A stretch of DNA of 64,000 nt from Gaiella sp. (GCA_027493885.1 JAOSJZ010000001.1:1302001-1366000), one strand, 5' to 3'; shown: positions 1-10,345, counted from the first letter of the stretch. Notes: generated from the letters alone by a model not told the origin. Numbers and translations are program-made.

Positions 1-41
1 TCCTCGACCAGGTCGAGACGCCCGCCACCGAGGCGGCGTGA
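1..41 (+). CDS. C-terminal tail of an upstream gene, probably a MoxR-type AAA ATPase (partial)
   Basis: Only the last dozen codons are inside the window, reading LDQVETPATEAA and ending in TGA at 39-41. The stop overlaps the GTG start of the DUF58 gene as GTGA, so the two are translationally coupled. MoxR ATPase genes commonly precede DUF58 genes; the identity is inferred from that context only, since no domain is visible here. Confidence 0.5.
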   Translation, partial: LDQVETPATEAA

Positions 42-1306
42 CACGGTCTGCAGACCCTCGCCTCGGCGCGTACGCCGTGCTCGCCGCACTCGCCCTCGTC
101 GCGGCGCTCGGCCTGCGGCGGACGGAGCTCGCGGCGATCGCGGCGCCGTTCGCGCTGTTCCTCGCGCTCGGAGCGCGTGCGCGCACGCCCGGCCTGCGCG
201 CGTGGCTCGAGCTCGACCGCGAGCGCGCGCTCGAGGGGGACATCGTCGAGGCGACGCTGACCGTGCGGGCGGACGCGGCGGTCGACAGGCTCGAGGCCGG
301 GCTCGCGCTCCCGGACGGCGTCGAGCTCGCAGAGGGACGGAACCCGGTCGCGCTCCGTCTGGCCGCGGGCGAGGAGCGCGAGCTGCCGCTCCGCCTGCGC
401 TGTACGCGCTGGTCGTCGGTGGAGGTCGGCGACGTTTGGCTTCGGGCGCGGGACCTGATCGGCCTCGTCCGCTTCGAAGGCCGCGTCGACCGGCGTCGCA
501 CCTTGCGGATCTACCCCACTCCGGAGCGGCTTCGCCGGCTGCTCTCGCCGGCGCACACGCAGGCGACGACGGGCTCGGAGGTCGCCCGGCTGCGAGCGGA
601 GGGGCTCGAGTTCGCGGACACGCGCCCATTCGTGGCAGGCGACCGCGTCCGGTCGATCAACTGGCGCGCGACGGCCCGGCGAGGGTCGCTCGTCGTGAAC
701 GAGCGCCACCCGGAGCGCAACGCCGACGTCGTGATCTTCCTCGACAGCTTCGCGGAGGCACGCACCTCTGACGAGGGCACGCTCGAGCACGCCGTTCGCA
801 CGGCAGCGACTCTCGCCGACCGCTTCCTCGCGCGCCGTGACCGGGTGGGGCTCGTCGCCTTCGGCGGCATTCTCCGTTGGCTCGAGCCGGGCGGCGGGCT
901 GGTGCAGCGCTACCGCCTCGTCGACGCCCTGCTCGAGACGGGGGTCGAGCTGAGCTACGCGTGGAAGGACGTCGACGTGATCCCCGCGAGGACCCTGCCG
1001 CCGCGCGCGCTCGTCGTCGCGGTGACGCCGCTCCTGGACGAGCGCTCGATCGCAGCGCTGCTCGACCTGCGCGCGCGGGGTCACGACCTCGTCGTGCTCG
1101 AGGTATCGCCCGAGCCGTTCCTCGAGCCCGGCCGCGATCGCGCCGACCTTGCGGCGCTGCGGCTGTGGCGGCTGCAGCGGGCAGACCTGCGTGCCCGCTT
1201 CCAGCGGCTCGGCGTCGCGGTCGCGACGCTCGACGAGGTGACCGCGATGGAGGAAGCGCTCGAGGAGGTGAGGGCATTCAGGCGCCACGCCCGTCTGGCG
1301 CGCTAG
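38..1306 (+). CDS. DUF58 domain-containing protein
   Basis: 422 aa. Two hydrophobic segments near the N-terminus (about residues 10-27 and 31-48) anchor a cytoplasmic region that carries the DUF58 signature around residues 194-216 (TRPFVAGDRVRSINWRATAR). A vWA-like part with VVIFLDS follows at about residue 231. DUF58 proteins accompany MoxR chaperone ATPases and are thought to act in assembly or activation of membrane or secreted complexes; the substrate is unknown. The GTG start overlaps the preceding stop by 4 bp. The following membrane gene starts within or just after its 3' end, so this is an operon. Confidence 0.85.
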   Translation: MTRSADPRLGAYAVLAALALVAALGLRRTELAAIAAPFALFLALGARARTPGLRAWLELDRERALEGDIVEATLTVRADAAVDRLEAGLALPDGVELAEGRNPVALRLAAGEERELPLRLRCTRWSSVEVGDVWLRARDLIGLVRFEGRVDRRRTLRIYPTPERLRRLLSPAHTQATTGSEVARLRAEGLEFADTRPFVAGDRVRSINWRATARRGSLVVNERHPERNADVVIFLDSFAEARTSDEGTLEHAVRTAATLADRFLARRDRVGLVAFGGILRWLEPGGGLVQRYRLVDALLETGVELSYAWKDVDVIPARTLPPRALVVAVTPLLDERSIAALLDLRARGHDLVVLEVSPEPFLEPGRDRADLAALRLWRLQRADLRARFQRLGVAVATLDEVTAMEEALEEVRAFRRHARLAR

Positions 1307-1329
1307 CGGCCGGCGCGACTGCGTGCGCG

Positions 1330-1809
1330 GTGGCTTTCGGCGTCGCCGCGTGGCTCGGCGGCACCTCCAGCGGGGAGGCCGCGGCGCCCGTGCTCGCGCT
1401 CGGAGTCGCCGGCGCCGCTCTGACCGGCGCCGCCGTCGTCTGGCCGACGGCCCTCGGGCCGGCGCTCGCCGCGCTCGCCGGCGCCTACGCTGTCCTGCTG
1501 CTCGTCGACGACCCGCCGCCCGACAGCCGCGCGGCGGGGCTCGCGGCGGCGCTCGTCGTGATCGGCGAGCTCGTCGGCTGGTCGCACGAGCTCGCCGGCA
1601 GGACAACCGACGAGCCGGGCAACGCCTGGCGGCGACCGGCGTGGATCGCCGGCGCCGGCATCGGCGCGCTCGCCCTCGCCTGGGCCGTGCTCGCCGTGGC
1701 CGATCTCGCCCGCGTGCAGGGCCTCGCAGTCGAGGCGGTCGGCGCTCTCGCCGCGCTCGGCGCGCTGCTGCTCGTGCGGCGAGGCCTGGCGCCGAGCCCG
1801 CAGGACTAG
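1330..1809 (+). CDS. Small multi-pass membrane protein, unknown function
   Basis: About 159 aa from GTG 1330, with five or six Ala/Leu/Val-rich membrane segments and almost no soluble part. The family is not recognised. Its position after MoxR-DUF58 suggests it belongs to the same membrane module. GTG 1330 has no Shine-Dalgarno sequence. A good one, GGAGGTGA, lies at 1264-1271 and is correctly spaced for an in-frame ATT at 1276, which would add 18 residues and a full first membrane segment. The start is therefore uncertain. Confidence 0.55.
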   Translation: MAFGVAAWLGGTSSGEAAAPVLALGVAGAALTGAAVVWPTALGPALAALAGAYAVLLLVDDPPPDSRAAGLAAALVVIGELVGWSHELAGRTTDEPGNAWRRPAWIAGAGIGALALAWAVLAVADLARVQGLAVEAVGALAALGALLLVRRGLAPSPQD

Positions 1810-1827
1810 ACTAAGCTAAGCTTAGTC
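1809..1827. promoter_or_regulatory. 19-bp palindromic operator before the toxin-antitoxin genes
   Basis: A perfect 9-bp inverted repeat, gactaagct - a - agcttagtc, ends one base before the antitoxin GTG. It overlaps possible -10 hexamers (TAGACT 1807-1812, TAAGCT 1812-1817), so binding would block transcription initiation. Phd/YefM-type antitoxins typically bind such palindromes to autorepress. The sequence is AT-rich compared with its surroundings. Confidence 0.7.
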
Positions 1828-1828
1828 C

Positions 1829-2068
1829 GTGACCGTCGTGAACATGCACGAGGCGAAGACGCACCTGTCGAAGCTCGTCGAGCGAGCCGCGCAGGGCGAG
1901 GAGGTCGTGATCGCGAAGGCGGGCCGGCCGGTCGCGCGGCTCGTTCCGTACGTCGAGAGCGACGAGCCGCGCAAGCTCGGAGCCTGGAAGGGTCGTATCT
2001 GGATGGCAGACGACTTCGACGAGCTGCCGCCTGACATCCTCGCCGCGTTCGAGGGCGACGAGCCCTGA
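1829..2068 (+). CDS. Type II antitoxin, Phd/YefM family
   Basis: 79 aa. The N-terminal half (NMHEAKTHLSKLVERA, then GEEVVIAKAGRPVARLVP) is the typical Phd/YefM DNA-binding fold. The C-terminal part, with several Trp and acidic residues, would wrap the toxin. It is followed 2 bp later by a PIN toxin gene, giving a classic antitoxin-toxin operon. The GTG start is only about 10-17 nt after the likely -10 element, so the mRNA is nearly leaderless. The adjacent palindrome is the probable autoregulatory operator. Confidence 0.88.
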   Translation: MTVVNMHEAKTHLSKLVERAAQGEEVVIAKAGRPVARLVPYVESDEPRKLGAWKGRIWMADDFDELPPDILAAFEGDEP

Positions 2069-2070
2069 AA

Positions 2071-2439
2071 TTGCTCCTCGACACCCACGTGCTCCTCTGG
2101 GCGCTCGCCGACCGGCCCATGCGCCCGGAGACACGTCGTCTGATCGAGGATCCACGAACGATCGTCCGCGTTAGCGCCGCCTCGACATGGGAGATCGGGA
2201 TCAAGACGGCTATCGGCAAGCTGAGGGCTCCGGACGATCTGGAGAGGCAGCTTCGCGCCGCGCGGTTCGTGCCACTCCACGTCACCGTCGTCCACGGCCT
2301 CGCAGTCGCAGACCTTCCGCCACTCCACCGCGACCCGTTCGACCGACTGCTCGTGGCCCAGGCGCGGCTCGAGAACCTCACGCTCGTGACCCGCGACGAA
2401 CGGCTCGCGGGCTACGACGTCGAGATTCTCACGGCGTAG
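2071..2439 (+). CDS. VapC-like PIN-domain toxin (ribonuclease)
   Basis: 122 aa, full PIN length, TTG start 2 nt after the antitoxin stop. The acidic active-site residues of the family are present: D4 (LLDTHVLLW), E41 (STWEIGIK), D91 (DPFDRLLVAQA) and D109 (VTRDERL). PIN toxins of this group cleave tRNA or rRNA in a metal-dependent way and are neutralised by the partner antitoxin. The end lies 6 bp from the convergent ftsH stop. The gene appears intact. Confidence 0.88.
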   Translation: MLLDTHVLLWALADRPMRPETRRLIEDPRTIVRVSAASTWEIGIKTAIGKLRAPDDLERQLRAARFVPLHVTVVHGLAVADLPPLHRDPFDRLLVAQARLENLTLVTRDERLAGYDVEILTA

Positions 2440-2445
2440 CGCCGC

Positions 2446-4395
<1,950 letters not shown>

Positions 4396-4487
4396 TCCGG
4401 AGGGTAGCAGTGTCCCACCCGGTTTCCAGGCCCCGGACGGGCCGTCTCGAGGCGGCCGCAACCGGCTGCCGCGCGGAAAAACCCCTG

Positions 4488-5042
4488 CTAGATGCCGTCC
4501 GGCACCAGGTCGGGGTGGAGAACCCCGATGTACGGCAGATTGCGGTAGCGCTCGGCGAAGTCGAGGCCGTAGCCGATCACGAACCGGTTCGGGATCTCGA
4601 AGCCGACGTACCGCACCGGAACCTCGACCTCGCGCCGCTCCGGCTTCGTCAGGAGCGCGCAGATCTCGAGCGACGCCGGCTTTCGGGCGCCGAGCGTCCG
4701 CCGTAGGTACGAGAGCGTGAGGCCCGAGTCGATGATGTCTTCCACGACGAGCACGTCCCGGCCGGAGATGTTTATCTCGAGGTCCTTGAGGATCCGCACG
4801 ACGCCCGAGGAGTCGGATCCGGCGCCATAGCTCGAGATCGCCATGAAGTCGATCTCGCAGGGGACGGTCAGCTCGCGCATCAGGTCGGAGATGAAGAAGA
4901 TCGCCCCCTTCAGGACGCCGACGAGCAGCAGGTCGCGGCCCTCGTAGTCCGCGGAGATCTCGGCCCCGAGCTCCTCGACCCGGTTGCGCAGCACGGCCTG
5001 GTCGATCAGGACCTCGCCGACGTCCGCGTGCACGCTCGTCAC
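4488..5042 (-). CDS. hpt: Hypoxanthine (guanine) phosphoribosyltransferase
   Basis: 184 aa. Purine salvage enzyme that joins hypoxanthine or guanine to PRPP. The PRPP-binding loop VVEDIIDSGLTL is at 99-110, and the flexible loop SSYGAGSDSSG is near 70-80. The GTG start overlaps the tilS stop as GTGA, giving translational coupling. The tilS-hpt-ftsH order is conserved in many bacteria. Longer upstream reading in this frame is only a shadow of tilS. Confidence 0.95.
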   Translation of the reverse strand: MTSVHADVGEVLIDQAVLRNRVEELGAEISADYEGRDLLLVGVLKGAIFFISDLMRELTVPCEIDFMAISSYGAGSDSSGVVRILKDLEINISGRDVLVVEDIIDSGLTLSYLRRTLGARKPASLEICALLTKPERREVEVPVRYVGFEIPNRFVIGYGLDFAERYRNLPYIGVLHPDLVPDGI

Positions 5043-6019
5043 GCGTCCTCCCGCGTCGCCCGCACGACGCCCGCCCAGCCGGGGGCCTCCTCGATCCCGA
5101 CGACCGAGACGACCGTGCCGTTCTCCGTCGCCACGAGCGGCCACGCGTCGCGCTCGTCCCTCGGCACCTTCGCGTCCACGAGCACGTCCTGAACCTTACG
5201 GGAGCGACCCGCGAGCCGGTCGCCGGGCCTGCGCGAGCGGACGACGAGGCCCGCGTGGTCGCTCTCCAGCCGCCACGGGCCCCAGGTCACGGTTCCCTCG
5301 AGTCGCAGCTCGTCATAGGTGCGCACCGCGCGGATGCCGCTCCCGAGGTCGGCAGCCCGCGTCCCCTCGCGGGAGGAGAGAAGCTCGACGAGAGAGGCCT
5401 CGAGCGCCCGAGGCAGCCGTGGCCGCTCGGCCGCGAGCGCGAGGAGATTCGCGCGGGCGCGCGGATCGAGCTCCACGAGGAGCGGCACGAGGCGCTCGCG
5501 GATCAGTCCCCGCTTCGTGTCGCGGTTCGTGGAGTCGACGCGCCACGAGAGGCCCCGCGCGCGGCAGTACGCCTCCGTCTCCTCGCGCCAGACCGTGAGC
5601 AGCGGCCGCACGATCCCGTCGGCCCTCCGCGACCGGATCCCGCGCGTCGAGCCGCTCGAGACGAGCCGGTAGAGGACCGTCTCGAGCTGATCCGAGGCGG
5701 TGTGGCCGGTCGCCCGCAGGCCGCGGCCCGCGGTGAGCGCGTAGCGGAGCTCGCGCAGACCGGCCTCGGTCGGCGCGGGCTCGGCGTGGACGAGCTCCGC
5801 CCCGAAGGTCTCGGCGCAGTGCGCCGCGTCCGCATCCGCCTCGTCGCCGCGCAGCCCGTGGTGGACATGGACGGCGTGGACGCGGTACCCGAGCTCGCGC
5901 AGCACGTGCCACAGGCAGGTCGAGTCGGCGCCGCCCGAGACGAGGCAGGTGACGTCGCCGGCGGGCTCGATCAGCCGCTGCGCCCGGATCTGTGCCTCGA
6001 CACGCTCGCGCAGGTCCAT
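5039..6019 (-). CDS. tilS: tRNA(Ile)-lysidine synthase TilS
   Basis: 326 aa. Modifies C34 of tRNA-Ile(CAU) to lysidine so that it reads AUA. The N-terminal PP-loop ATPase motif SGGADST is at 28-34 and the C-terminal substrate-binding half is present. ATG 6019 is preceded by a GAGAG stretch and gives the expected N-terminus before the PP-loop; the 110 upstream in-frame residues are Arg/Ser-rich shadow sequence. It lies 19 nt after the histidine phosphatase gene and overlaps hpt by 4 bp. Confidence 0.93.
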   Translation of the reverse strand: MDLRERVEAQIRAQRLIEPAGDVTCLVSGGADSTCLWHVLRELGYRVHAVHVHHGLRGDEADADAAHCAETFGAELVHAEPAPTEAGLRELRYALTAGRGLRATGHTASDQLETVLYRLVSSGSTRGIRSRRADGIVRPLLTVWREETEAYCRARGLSWRVDSTNRDTKRGLIRERLVPLLVELDPRARANLLALAAERPRLPRALEASLVELLSSREGTRAADLGSGIRAVRTYDELRLEGTVTWGPWRLESDHAGLVVRSRRPGDRLAGRSRKVQDVLVDAKVPRDERDAWPLVATENGTVVSVVGIEEAPGWAGVVRATREDA

Positions 6020-6038
6020 CTCTCGCAATGGTGCCGGA

Positions 6039-6644
6039 TCAGCCCTCGAGGTCGACGAAGGCCGGTGCGCTCGCCCACGCGCGGAGCGTCTCTGCGGCGC
6101 GCGCGACCGCCTTCGCCGGGAGGACGAACGGCGTCGCGTGGGGCACCGGCGTGATGCGGGCCGTCGGGAACGTGCCGTCCGACGCGTCCACGACGTAGCG
6201 GATCGGCAGGGCATGCGAGACGGCCAGCACGACGTCCTCCGACCGCGCGAGGAGCTCGTCGAGCGCTCTCGAGATCCGCACCGCCGCCTCGGCACGACTC
6301 TCCCCGCCCCCCGGGCATTCGGCGTCCGGCGCGTGTGCCCACGCCCAGGCACGGTAGACCGCGAGCGGGCCGCCCTCGTACGCCCCGAAGCCGATCTCGT
6401 CGAGCGCCGGCAGGACGAGACGCTCGGTGCGGCGCGGGCCGAGCGCGAGCTCGAGCGTCTCCTGCGTCCGCACGAGGCGCGTGGCGACGGCGAGGTCGAT
6501 CCCCTCGCCGTCGAGCGCGACGCGGAGCGCGAGCGCCTCCTGCACCCCCTGCTCCGAGAGCCCCTCGCCCGGCGGCACCGAGCTCACGCGGTCGGCGACG
6601 TTCGAGCGGGCGTGACCGTGACGGACGAGCAGCAACCGCTTCAG
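6039..6644 (-). CDS. Histidine phosphatase family protein (phosphoglycerate mutase-like)
   Basis: About 201 aa. LLLVRHGHARSN at the N-terminus is the phosphohistidine RHG motif, and AVSHALPIRY contains the second catalytic His. The likely start is CTG 6644, overlapping the upstream GNAT stop as CTGA with GGAG 9 nt upstream. It gives the usual MKRLLLVRHG beginning. TTG 6635 is the alternative but lacks a spaced ribosome-binding site. The substrate cannot be assigned from sequence. It forms an operon with the GNAT gene and tilS. Confidence 0.82.
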   Translation of the reverse strand: MKRLLLVRHGHARSNVADRVSSVPPGEGLSEQGVQEALALRVALDGEGIDLAVATRLVRTQETLELALGPRRTERLVLPALDEIGFGAYEGGPLAVYRAWAWAHAPDAECPGGGESRAEAAVRISRALDELLARSEDVVLAVSHALPIRYVVDASDGTFPTARITPVPHATPFVLPAKAVARAAETLRAWASAPAFVDLEG

Positions 6645-7426
6645 AAGAGCACGCTCCGGTAGTCGAGCACGTGCACCATCCCGACGGCGTCGTACAGCGC
6701 GATCGCGGGCGTGTTCTCCGCCCGCACGAAGAGGCAGACGGCGGGTGCCTGCGCGAGGAGCAGGCGGATCAGGTCGCGGAGCGCCCGAGCCGCATATCCC
6801 TGCCGGCGCACGGGCGGATCGACCCAGACCTGCTGGAGCTGCACCGCACCCGGCGTCCACGCGGAGGCCTCCGCCTTGAAGCGGATCGCGCCCTCCTCGA
6901 GCCAGATCCAGGAGCGGCCTTCCTCGATCTGCGCGCGTGTCCGCCAGCGGAACCCGTTCGGGTCGCGGCGGAGGGGGTCGACCCCGAGCTCCTCGAAGTG
7001 CGCCCGCGCACAGGCGGGCACCAGCAGATCGAGGTCGGCCCTCGTCGCGGCGCGAAGGCCCGTGTCGCCGGGCTCGGGCAGGGTCGTCGAGACGTAGACC
7101 GGTTGAGCCAGCCGGTCCTCGCGCGCCCTGGGCAGCTTCCGCCTGGCCGCCTCCCAGAGCTCGGTCACCGCGCCCTCCTCGCCGATCAGCATCCGCGGCG
7201 AGACCCGTCCCGCGACCTCCGCGAACGCGGAGCAGCCCGCGCCCGAAGGCACCACGTTCGTCCCGAGGTGGCAGAGCGCACGGAGCCCGCCGTCGCCGTT
7301 CTCGAGACCCGCGAACCGGCCGCTCTCCCGCCGGGCGACGTCCTCCAGGAAGACACGCTCCACCGGGTCGCCGGCACAGAAGGAGAGGATCTGCTCGGTC
7401 GACGGCTCGACGAGGCGGGGGCGCAT
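6641..7426 (-). CDS. GNAT family N-acetyltransferase with N-terminal DUF4081 domain
   Basis: 261 aa. The N-terminal half (about 1-120) matches the DUF4081 type of actinobacterial acetyltransferases. The C-terminal half is a GNAT fold with the acetyl-CoA loop RRQGYAARALRD near residue 212 and a terminal RAENTPAIALYDAVGM segment (the N-x-x-A-x-x-L-Y motif). The acceptor substrate is unknown. It is the first gene of the cluster running towards ftsH and is divergent from deoD. Confidence 0.85.
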   Translation of the reverse strand: MRPRLVEPSTEQILSFCAGDPVERVFLEDVARRESGRFAGLENGDGGLRALCHLGTNVVPSGAGCSAFAEVAGRVSPRMLIGEEGAVTELWEAARRKLPRAREDRLAQPVYVSTTLPEPGDTGLRAATRADLDLLVPACARAHFEELGVDPLRRDPNGFRWRTRAQIEEGRSWIWLEEGAIRFKAEASAWTPGAVQLQQVWVDPPVRRQGYAARALRDLIRLLLAQAPAVCLFVRAENTPAIALYDAVGMVHVLDYRSVLF

Positions 7427-7468
7427 GGCAGCGACACTCTAGGCGCGTAGCCCGTAGGCTTCCGCGCC

Positions 7469-8179
7469 ATGCCTATCCACGTGCGTGCGAACGAGGGCGA
7501 CTACGCCGAGGCGTGCCTCCTGCCCGGCGACCCGCTCCGGGCGAAGTACATCGCCGAGACCTTCATGGAGGACGTCGTCCAGCGGAACTCCGAGCGCGGG
7601 ATGCTCGGCTACACCGGCACGTTCCGGGGGAAGCCCGTCTCCGTCCAGTCGAGCGGCATGGGCTGCCCGTCGGCGGCGATCGTGATCGAGGAGCTCGTCC
7701 AGCTCGGCGCGAAGAAGCTGCTGCGGGTGGGGACATGCGGCGGGCTGCAGCCCGACCTCGCGATGGGCGACCTGATCGTCGCGCTGTCGGCGACGCCGGC
7801 CGACTCGACCGCGAGCCATTACGTCCTCGGGGAGCCGCACGCGCCGACCGCGGACTTCGGCCTCGTCCACGAGGCCGTCCACCAGGCGAAGCATCTCGGT
7901 AAGCCGGTCCGCGTGGGGCCGATCGTGTCGAGCGATATCTTCTACCACCCCGACGAGGGCCTCGCCGGCCGCTGGTCGGAGCGGGGCATCCTCGCGGTCG
8001 AGATGGAGGCGGCGATCCTCTTCACGCTCGGCGCGCTCCGGAAGATCCAGGCGGGCTGCCTGCTCGTCGTCTCCGACGTCGTCGTCGAGGGCGAGTTCGT
8101 CCGCATCACCGACGAGGAGATGAGAGCGGCCGTCGACGAGATGACCGAGCTGGCCCTCCATGTGGTCACCGCCGGCTAG
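7469..8179 (+). CDS. deoD: Purine-nucleoside phosphorylase, DeoD type
   Basis: 236 aa, the normal length for the hexameric DeoD type. It phosphorolyses purine (deoxy)ribonucleosides in salvage. LLPGDPLRAKYIAE at the N-terminus holds the phosphate-binding residues, RVGTCGGL is near the active site, AVEMEAA binds the ribose, and SDVV carries the catalytic Asp. The gene is divergent from the GNAT gene and stands alone. A palindrome begins on the stop codon (8179-8203). Confidence 0.93.
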   Translation: MPIHVRANEGDYAEACLLPGDPLRAKYIAETFMEDVVQRNSERGMLGYTGTFRGKPVSVQSSGMGCPSAAIVIEELVQLGAKKLLRVGTCGGLQPDLAMGDLIVALSATPADSTASHYVLGEPHAPTADFGLVHEAVHQAKHLGKPVRVGPIVSSDIFYHPDEGLAGRWSERGILAVEMEAAILFTLGALRKIQAGCLLVVSDVVVEGEFVRITDEEMRAAVDEMTELALHVVTAG

Positions 8180-8203
8180 GCACTTCCGCTTCGCGGAACT
8201 GCC
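8179..8203. repeat. GGCACTT palindrome after deoD (dispersed family, copy 1)
   Basis: ggcacttccgc - ttc - gcggaactgcc, an 11-bp inverted repeat with one mismatch that starts on the last base of the deoD stop. The same core recurs at 42084, 44078, 46119 and 46293. It could act as a transcription terminator here, but it has no T-run. Confidence 0.7.
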
Positions 8204-8215
8204 AGGTGACGAAAC

Positions 8216-9184
8216 GTGAGGCCAGATGGTTCTCCTCGCACTCCGCCGGCGGAGCCGGGGAAGTGCGTCTTCCTCGTCAACCCCGCCTCGGCGAACGGCT
8301 CGACGGGGCGGCGGTGGCCGGAGCTCGCGCGCCGGGCGGCTGCCGCCGGGCTCGAGGGCGACACCCTCTTCAGCGAGCGGCCCGGCCACCTCGCCGAGCT
8401 CGCGCGCAAGGCTGCGCTCGGCGGCGCGGGCCTGCTCGTCGTCGTCGGCGGGGACGGGTCGGTGCACGAGGTCGCGAACGGGCTCGTCGGGCTTGCCGGG
8501 CAGCCGGACGTCGCCCTCGTGCCGCGCGGCACTGGCTGGGACTTCTCGCGGACGTTCGGGATCTCCCGCACGATCGACGAGGCCGTGCGCGTCGCGCTCG
8601 AGGGAGACGTCCGCACGATCGACCTCGGCCGCGTCTCCTACCGGGCGTGGGACGGCACCGACGCCACGGCGCACTTCGCGAACGTGGCGAGCGCCGGGAT
8701 GAGCGGGGCGATCGCCAAGCGCGCGAACGAGACGACGAAGGCGCTCGGCGGGAGGGCGTCCTACCTCTGGGCGATCTTCGCGGTCTTCTCCGGCTGGCAG
8801 GCGAGCGAGATCGAGCTCTCCGTCGACGGGGAGCGACGGTCGGGCCGTATGTTCGACGTCGTCGTCGCGAACGGCCGCTTCTTCGGCGGCGGCCTCCGGA
8901 TCTGCCCCGACGCGAAGCCCGACGACGCGCTGTTCGACGTCCTCACGATCGGCAACGTCACGAAGCGCGACCTCGTGCTGACCGTGCCGAAGATCTACCG
9001 GGGCACGCACCTGCCCCACCCGAAGGCGGAGCTCCTCCGGGGCACGACCGTCAGCGTGACGAGCGACACTCCGCTTCCGATCGAGCTCGATGGCGAGCAG
9101 CCCGGGACGACGCCGGTGACCTTCGACGTCGTACCGCAGGCCCTGAGGCTCAAGGTGCCGCGCAGCGCGAAGGTGTCCGACTGA
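8216..9184 (+). CDS. Diacylglycerol kinase family lipid kinase (DagK/YegS type)
   Basis: 322 aa. The kinase catalytic domain starts with FLVNPASANGSTGRRW (about 19-34). The nucleotide-binding signature GGDGSVHEV is at 78-86, followed by PRGTGWDFSR, and the C-terminal beta-sandwich half is present. Members phosphorylate diacylglycerol or related lipids (phospholipid recycling) or sphingosine-like bases; the exact substrate is not visible. GTG 8216 is the first start after the palindrome. The stop codon lies in the loop of a perfect hairpin. Confidence 0.88.
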   Translation: MRPDGSPRTPPAEPGKCVFLVNPASANGSTGRRWPELARRAAAAGLEGDTLFSERPGHLAELARKAALGGAGLLVVVGGDGSVHEVANGLVGLAGQPDVALVPRGTGWDFSRTFGISRTIDEAVRVALEGDVRTIDLGRVSYRAWDGTDATAHFANVASAGMSGAIAKRANETTKALGGRASYLWAIFAVFSGWQASEIELSVDGERRSGRMFDVVVANGRFFGGGLRICPDAKPDDALFDVLTIGNVTKRDLVLTVPKIYRGTHLPHPKAELLRGTTVSVTSDTPLPIELDGEQPGTTPVTFDVVPQALRLKVPRSAKVSD

Positions 9185-9195
9185 AGTCGGACACC
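9172..9195 (+). terminator. Hairpin with the dagK stop codon in its loop
   Basis: ggtgtccgac - tgaa - gtcggacacc: a perfect 10-bp stem whose left arm is the last codons (K-V-S-D) and whose loop is the TGA stop. There is no T-run, so it is like the I-shaped terminators described in actinobacteria. It may also act on the convergent gene ending at 9213. Confidence 0.65.
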
Positions 9196-9212
9196 GATCG
9201 TCGCGGGCGCGC

Positions 9213-9494
9213 CTACGCCGCGGGCGCCGCGGGCTTCGTCGCGGGCGGCTTCTCGGGCGTGTGCTTCTGCGCCCGCTTCAGCGCGGCGAGGTCCTTCTCC
9301 AGCTTCGTGACCCGCTTCTCGAGCGCGTCGACCCCGCGCATCCTCTTCGACAGGTCGTCGACGCGCGCCTTGAGATCGTTGAACGCCTCGACCGCGCGGT
9401 GACCGCCTGGGAGGTCGGCGAGCCGTTTGATCGCCTCCTCGCCCTTGCCGGCGAGGCGCGCGATCACGTCGTCGTTCGTCTTCGTCGTCGCCAT
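9213..9494 (-). CDS. Small coiled-coil protein with Pro/Ala tail, unknown function
   Basis: 93 aa. The charged central part, about residues 35-78 (LEKRVTKLEKDLAALKRAQ), is a predicted coiled coil. The last 15 residues are Lys/Pro/Ala-rich, a composition like phasins or histone-like linkers. No family is recognised. The ATG start at 9494 is preceded by TGAGGC. It stands alone, convergent with dagK and downstream of the transpeptidase gene. Confidence 0.6.
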   Translation of the reverse strand: MATTKTNDDVIARLAGKGEEAIKRLADLPGGHRAVEAFNDLKARVDDLSKRMRGVDALEKRVTKLEKDLAALKRAQKHTPEKPPATKPAAPAA

Positions 9495-9527
9495 GCCTCA
9501 GTGATACCACGCACGCGCACCCTCCGC

Positions 9528-10345
9528 CTATGCGCGGATGCGCACCGGGGTCCCCTCGGGGATGAGCTCGATGAGCCGCTCGAGCACGCCGTTGTCGATG
9601 CGCAAGCACCCGTTCGACGCCGCCTCTCCGATCGTCTCCGGCCTGTTCGTTCCGTGGATTGCGATCGGCCCGCCCTGGACCCAGTCCACCAGCACCGGCG
9701 AGAACGCCGAGATCCCGATCCCGCCCGGGCCCCAGGGACCGGTCGGGTCGGCCGCGAGGAGACGCTGGTTGACGTAGAAGCTCCCCGTCGGCGTCGGCGT
9801 CGCCGGCTTTCCGATCGCGGCGGAGGTCGTGACCACGAGCCGGTCGCCGCGGTACACCGAGACGGTGCGGTCGGAGAGGTCGGCGACGATCCGGAAGTCG
9901 ACTGCGTACGGTTGCGCCGCGTCGGCGCGCACCCAGCCGCGGGCGCCGTTCGGCCGGATCGGCAGCTGAACGTGGTACCAGGTCGGCCGGCAATCGGGCC
10001 CCACGCGCGCCGCGAGCACCCTGAACGTCGTCCGGACGCGATTGACGTTGAGCCTGCCGAACCTCGCCACCACGCGTCCACCGGGGGCGCTGTGGGCGGC
10101 GGCTGCCCGCCGGAGCACCACCGCGACGCCTCCGTTCGCGTAGGAGCGGGTCGTCTCCGCGAGGCAGCGGGCGGGGGCGACGCCCGGCGCCCCTTCTTGC
10201 CGGGCGAGGCGGCGTCGAGCACGTCTGCCGGTTGGCGTCCCTCGCGTCGCATGTTGTGCGTGCCCTCGTCGTCCCCGCCGCCGCAGCCGCCGGAGAGCGC
10301 CGCGACGGCCAGGCAGAGTACGAGCCCTGCGCGCATGCCGTTCAT
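9528..10345 (-). pseudogene. L,D-transpeptidase lipoprotein, broken by one missing base in a G run
   Basis: Two frames join into one 272-aa protein if one G is added to the GGGG run (CCCC at 10190-10193 on the plus strand). Part 1 starts at ATG 10345, overlaps the sir2 stop as ATGA, and holds a lipoprotein signal with lipobox LSGGC. Part 2 is the YkuD catalytic domain, with HGTNRPETIGEAASNGCLR carrying the catalytic His and Cys. The enzyme would make 3-3 peptidoglycan cross-links outside the membrane. The break looks like a sequencing error, because both halves are intact and collinear. Confidence 0.8.
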
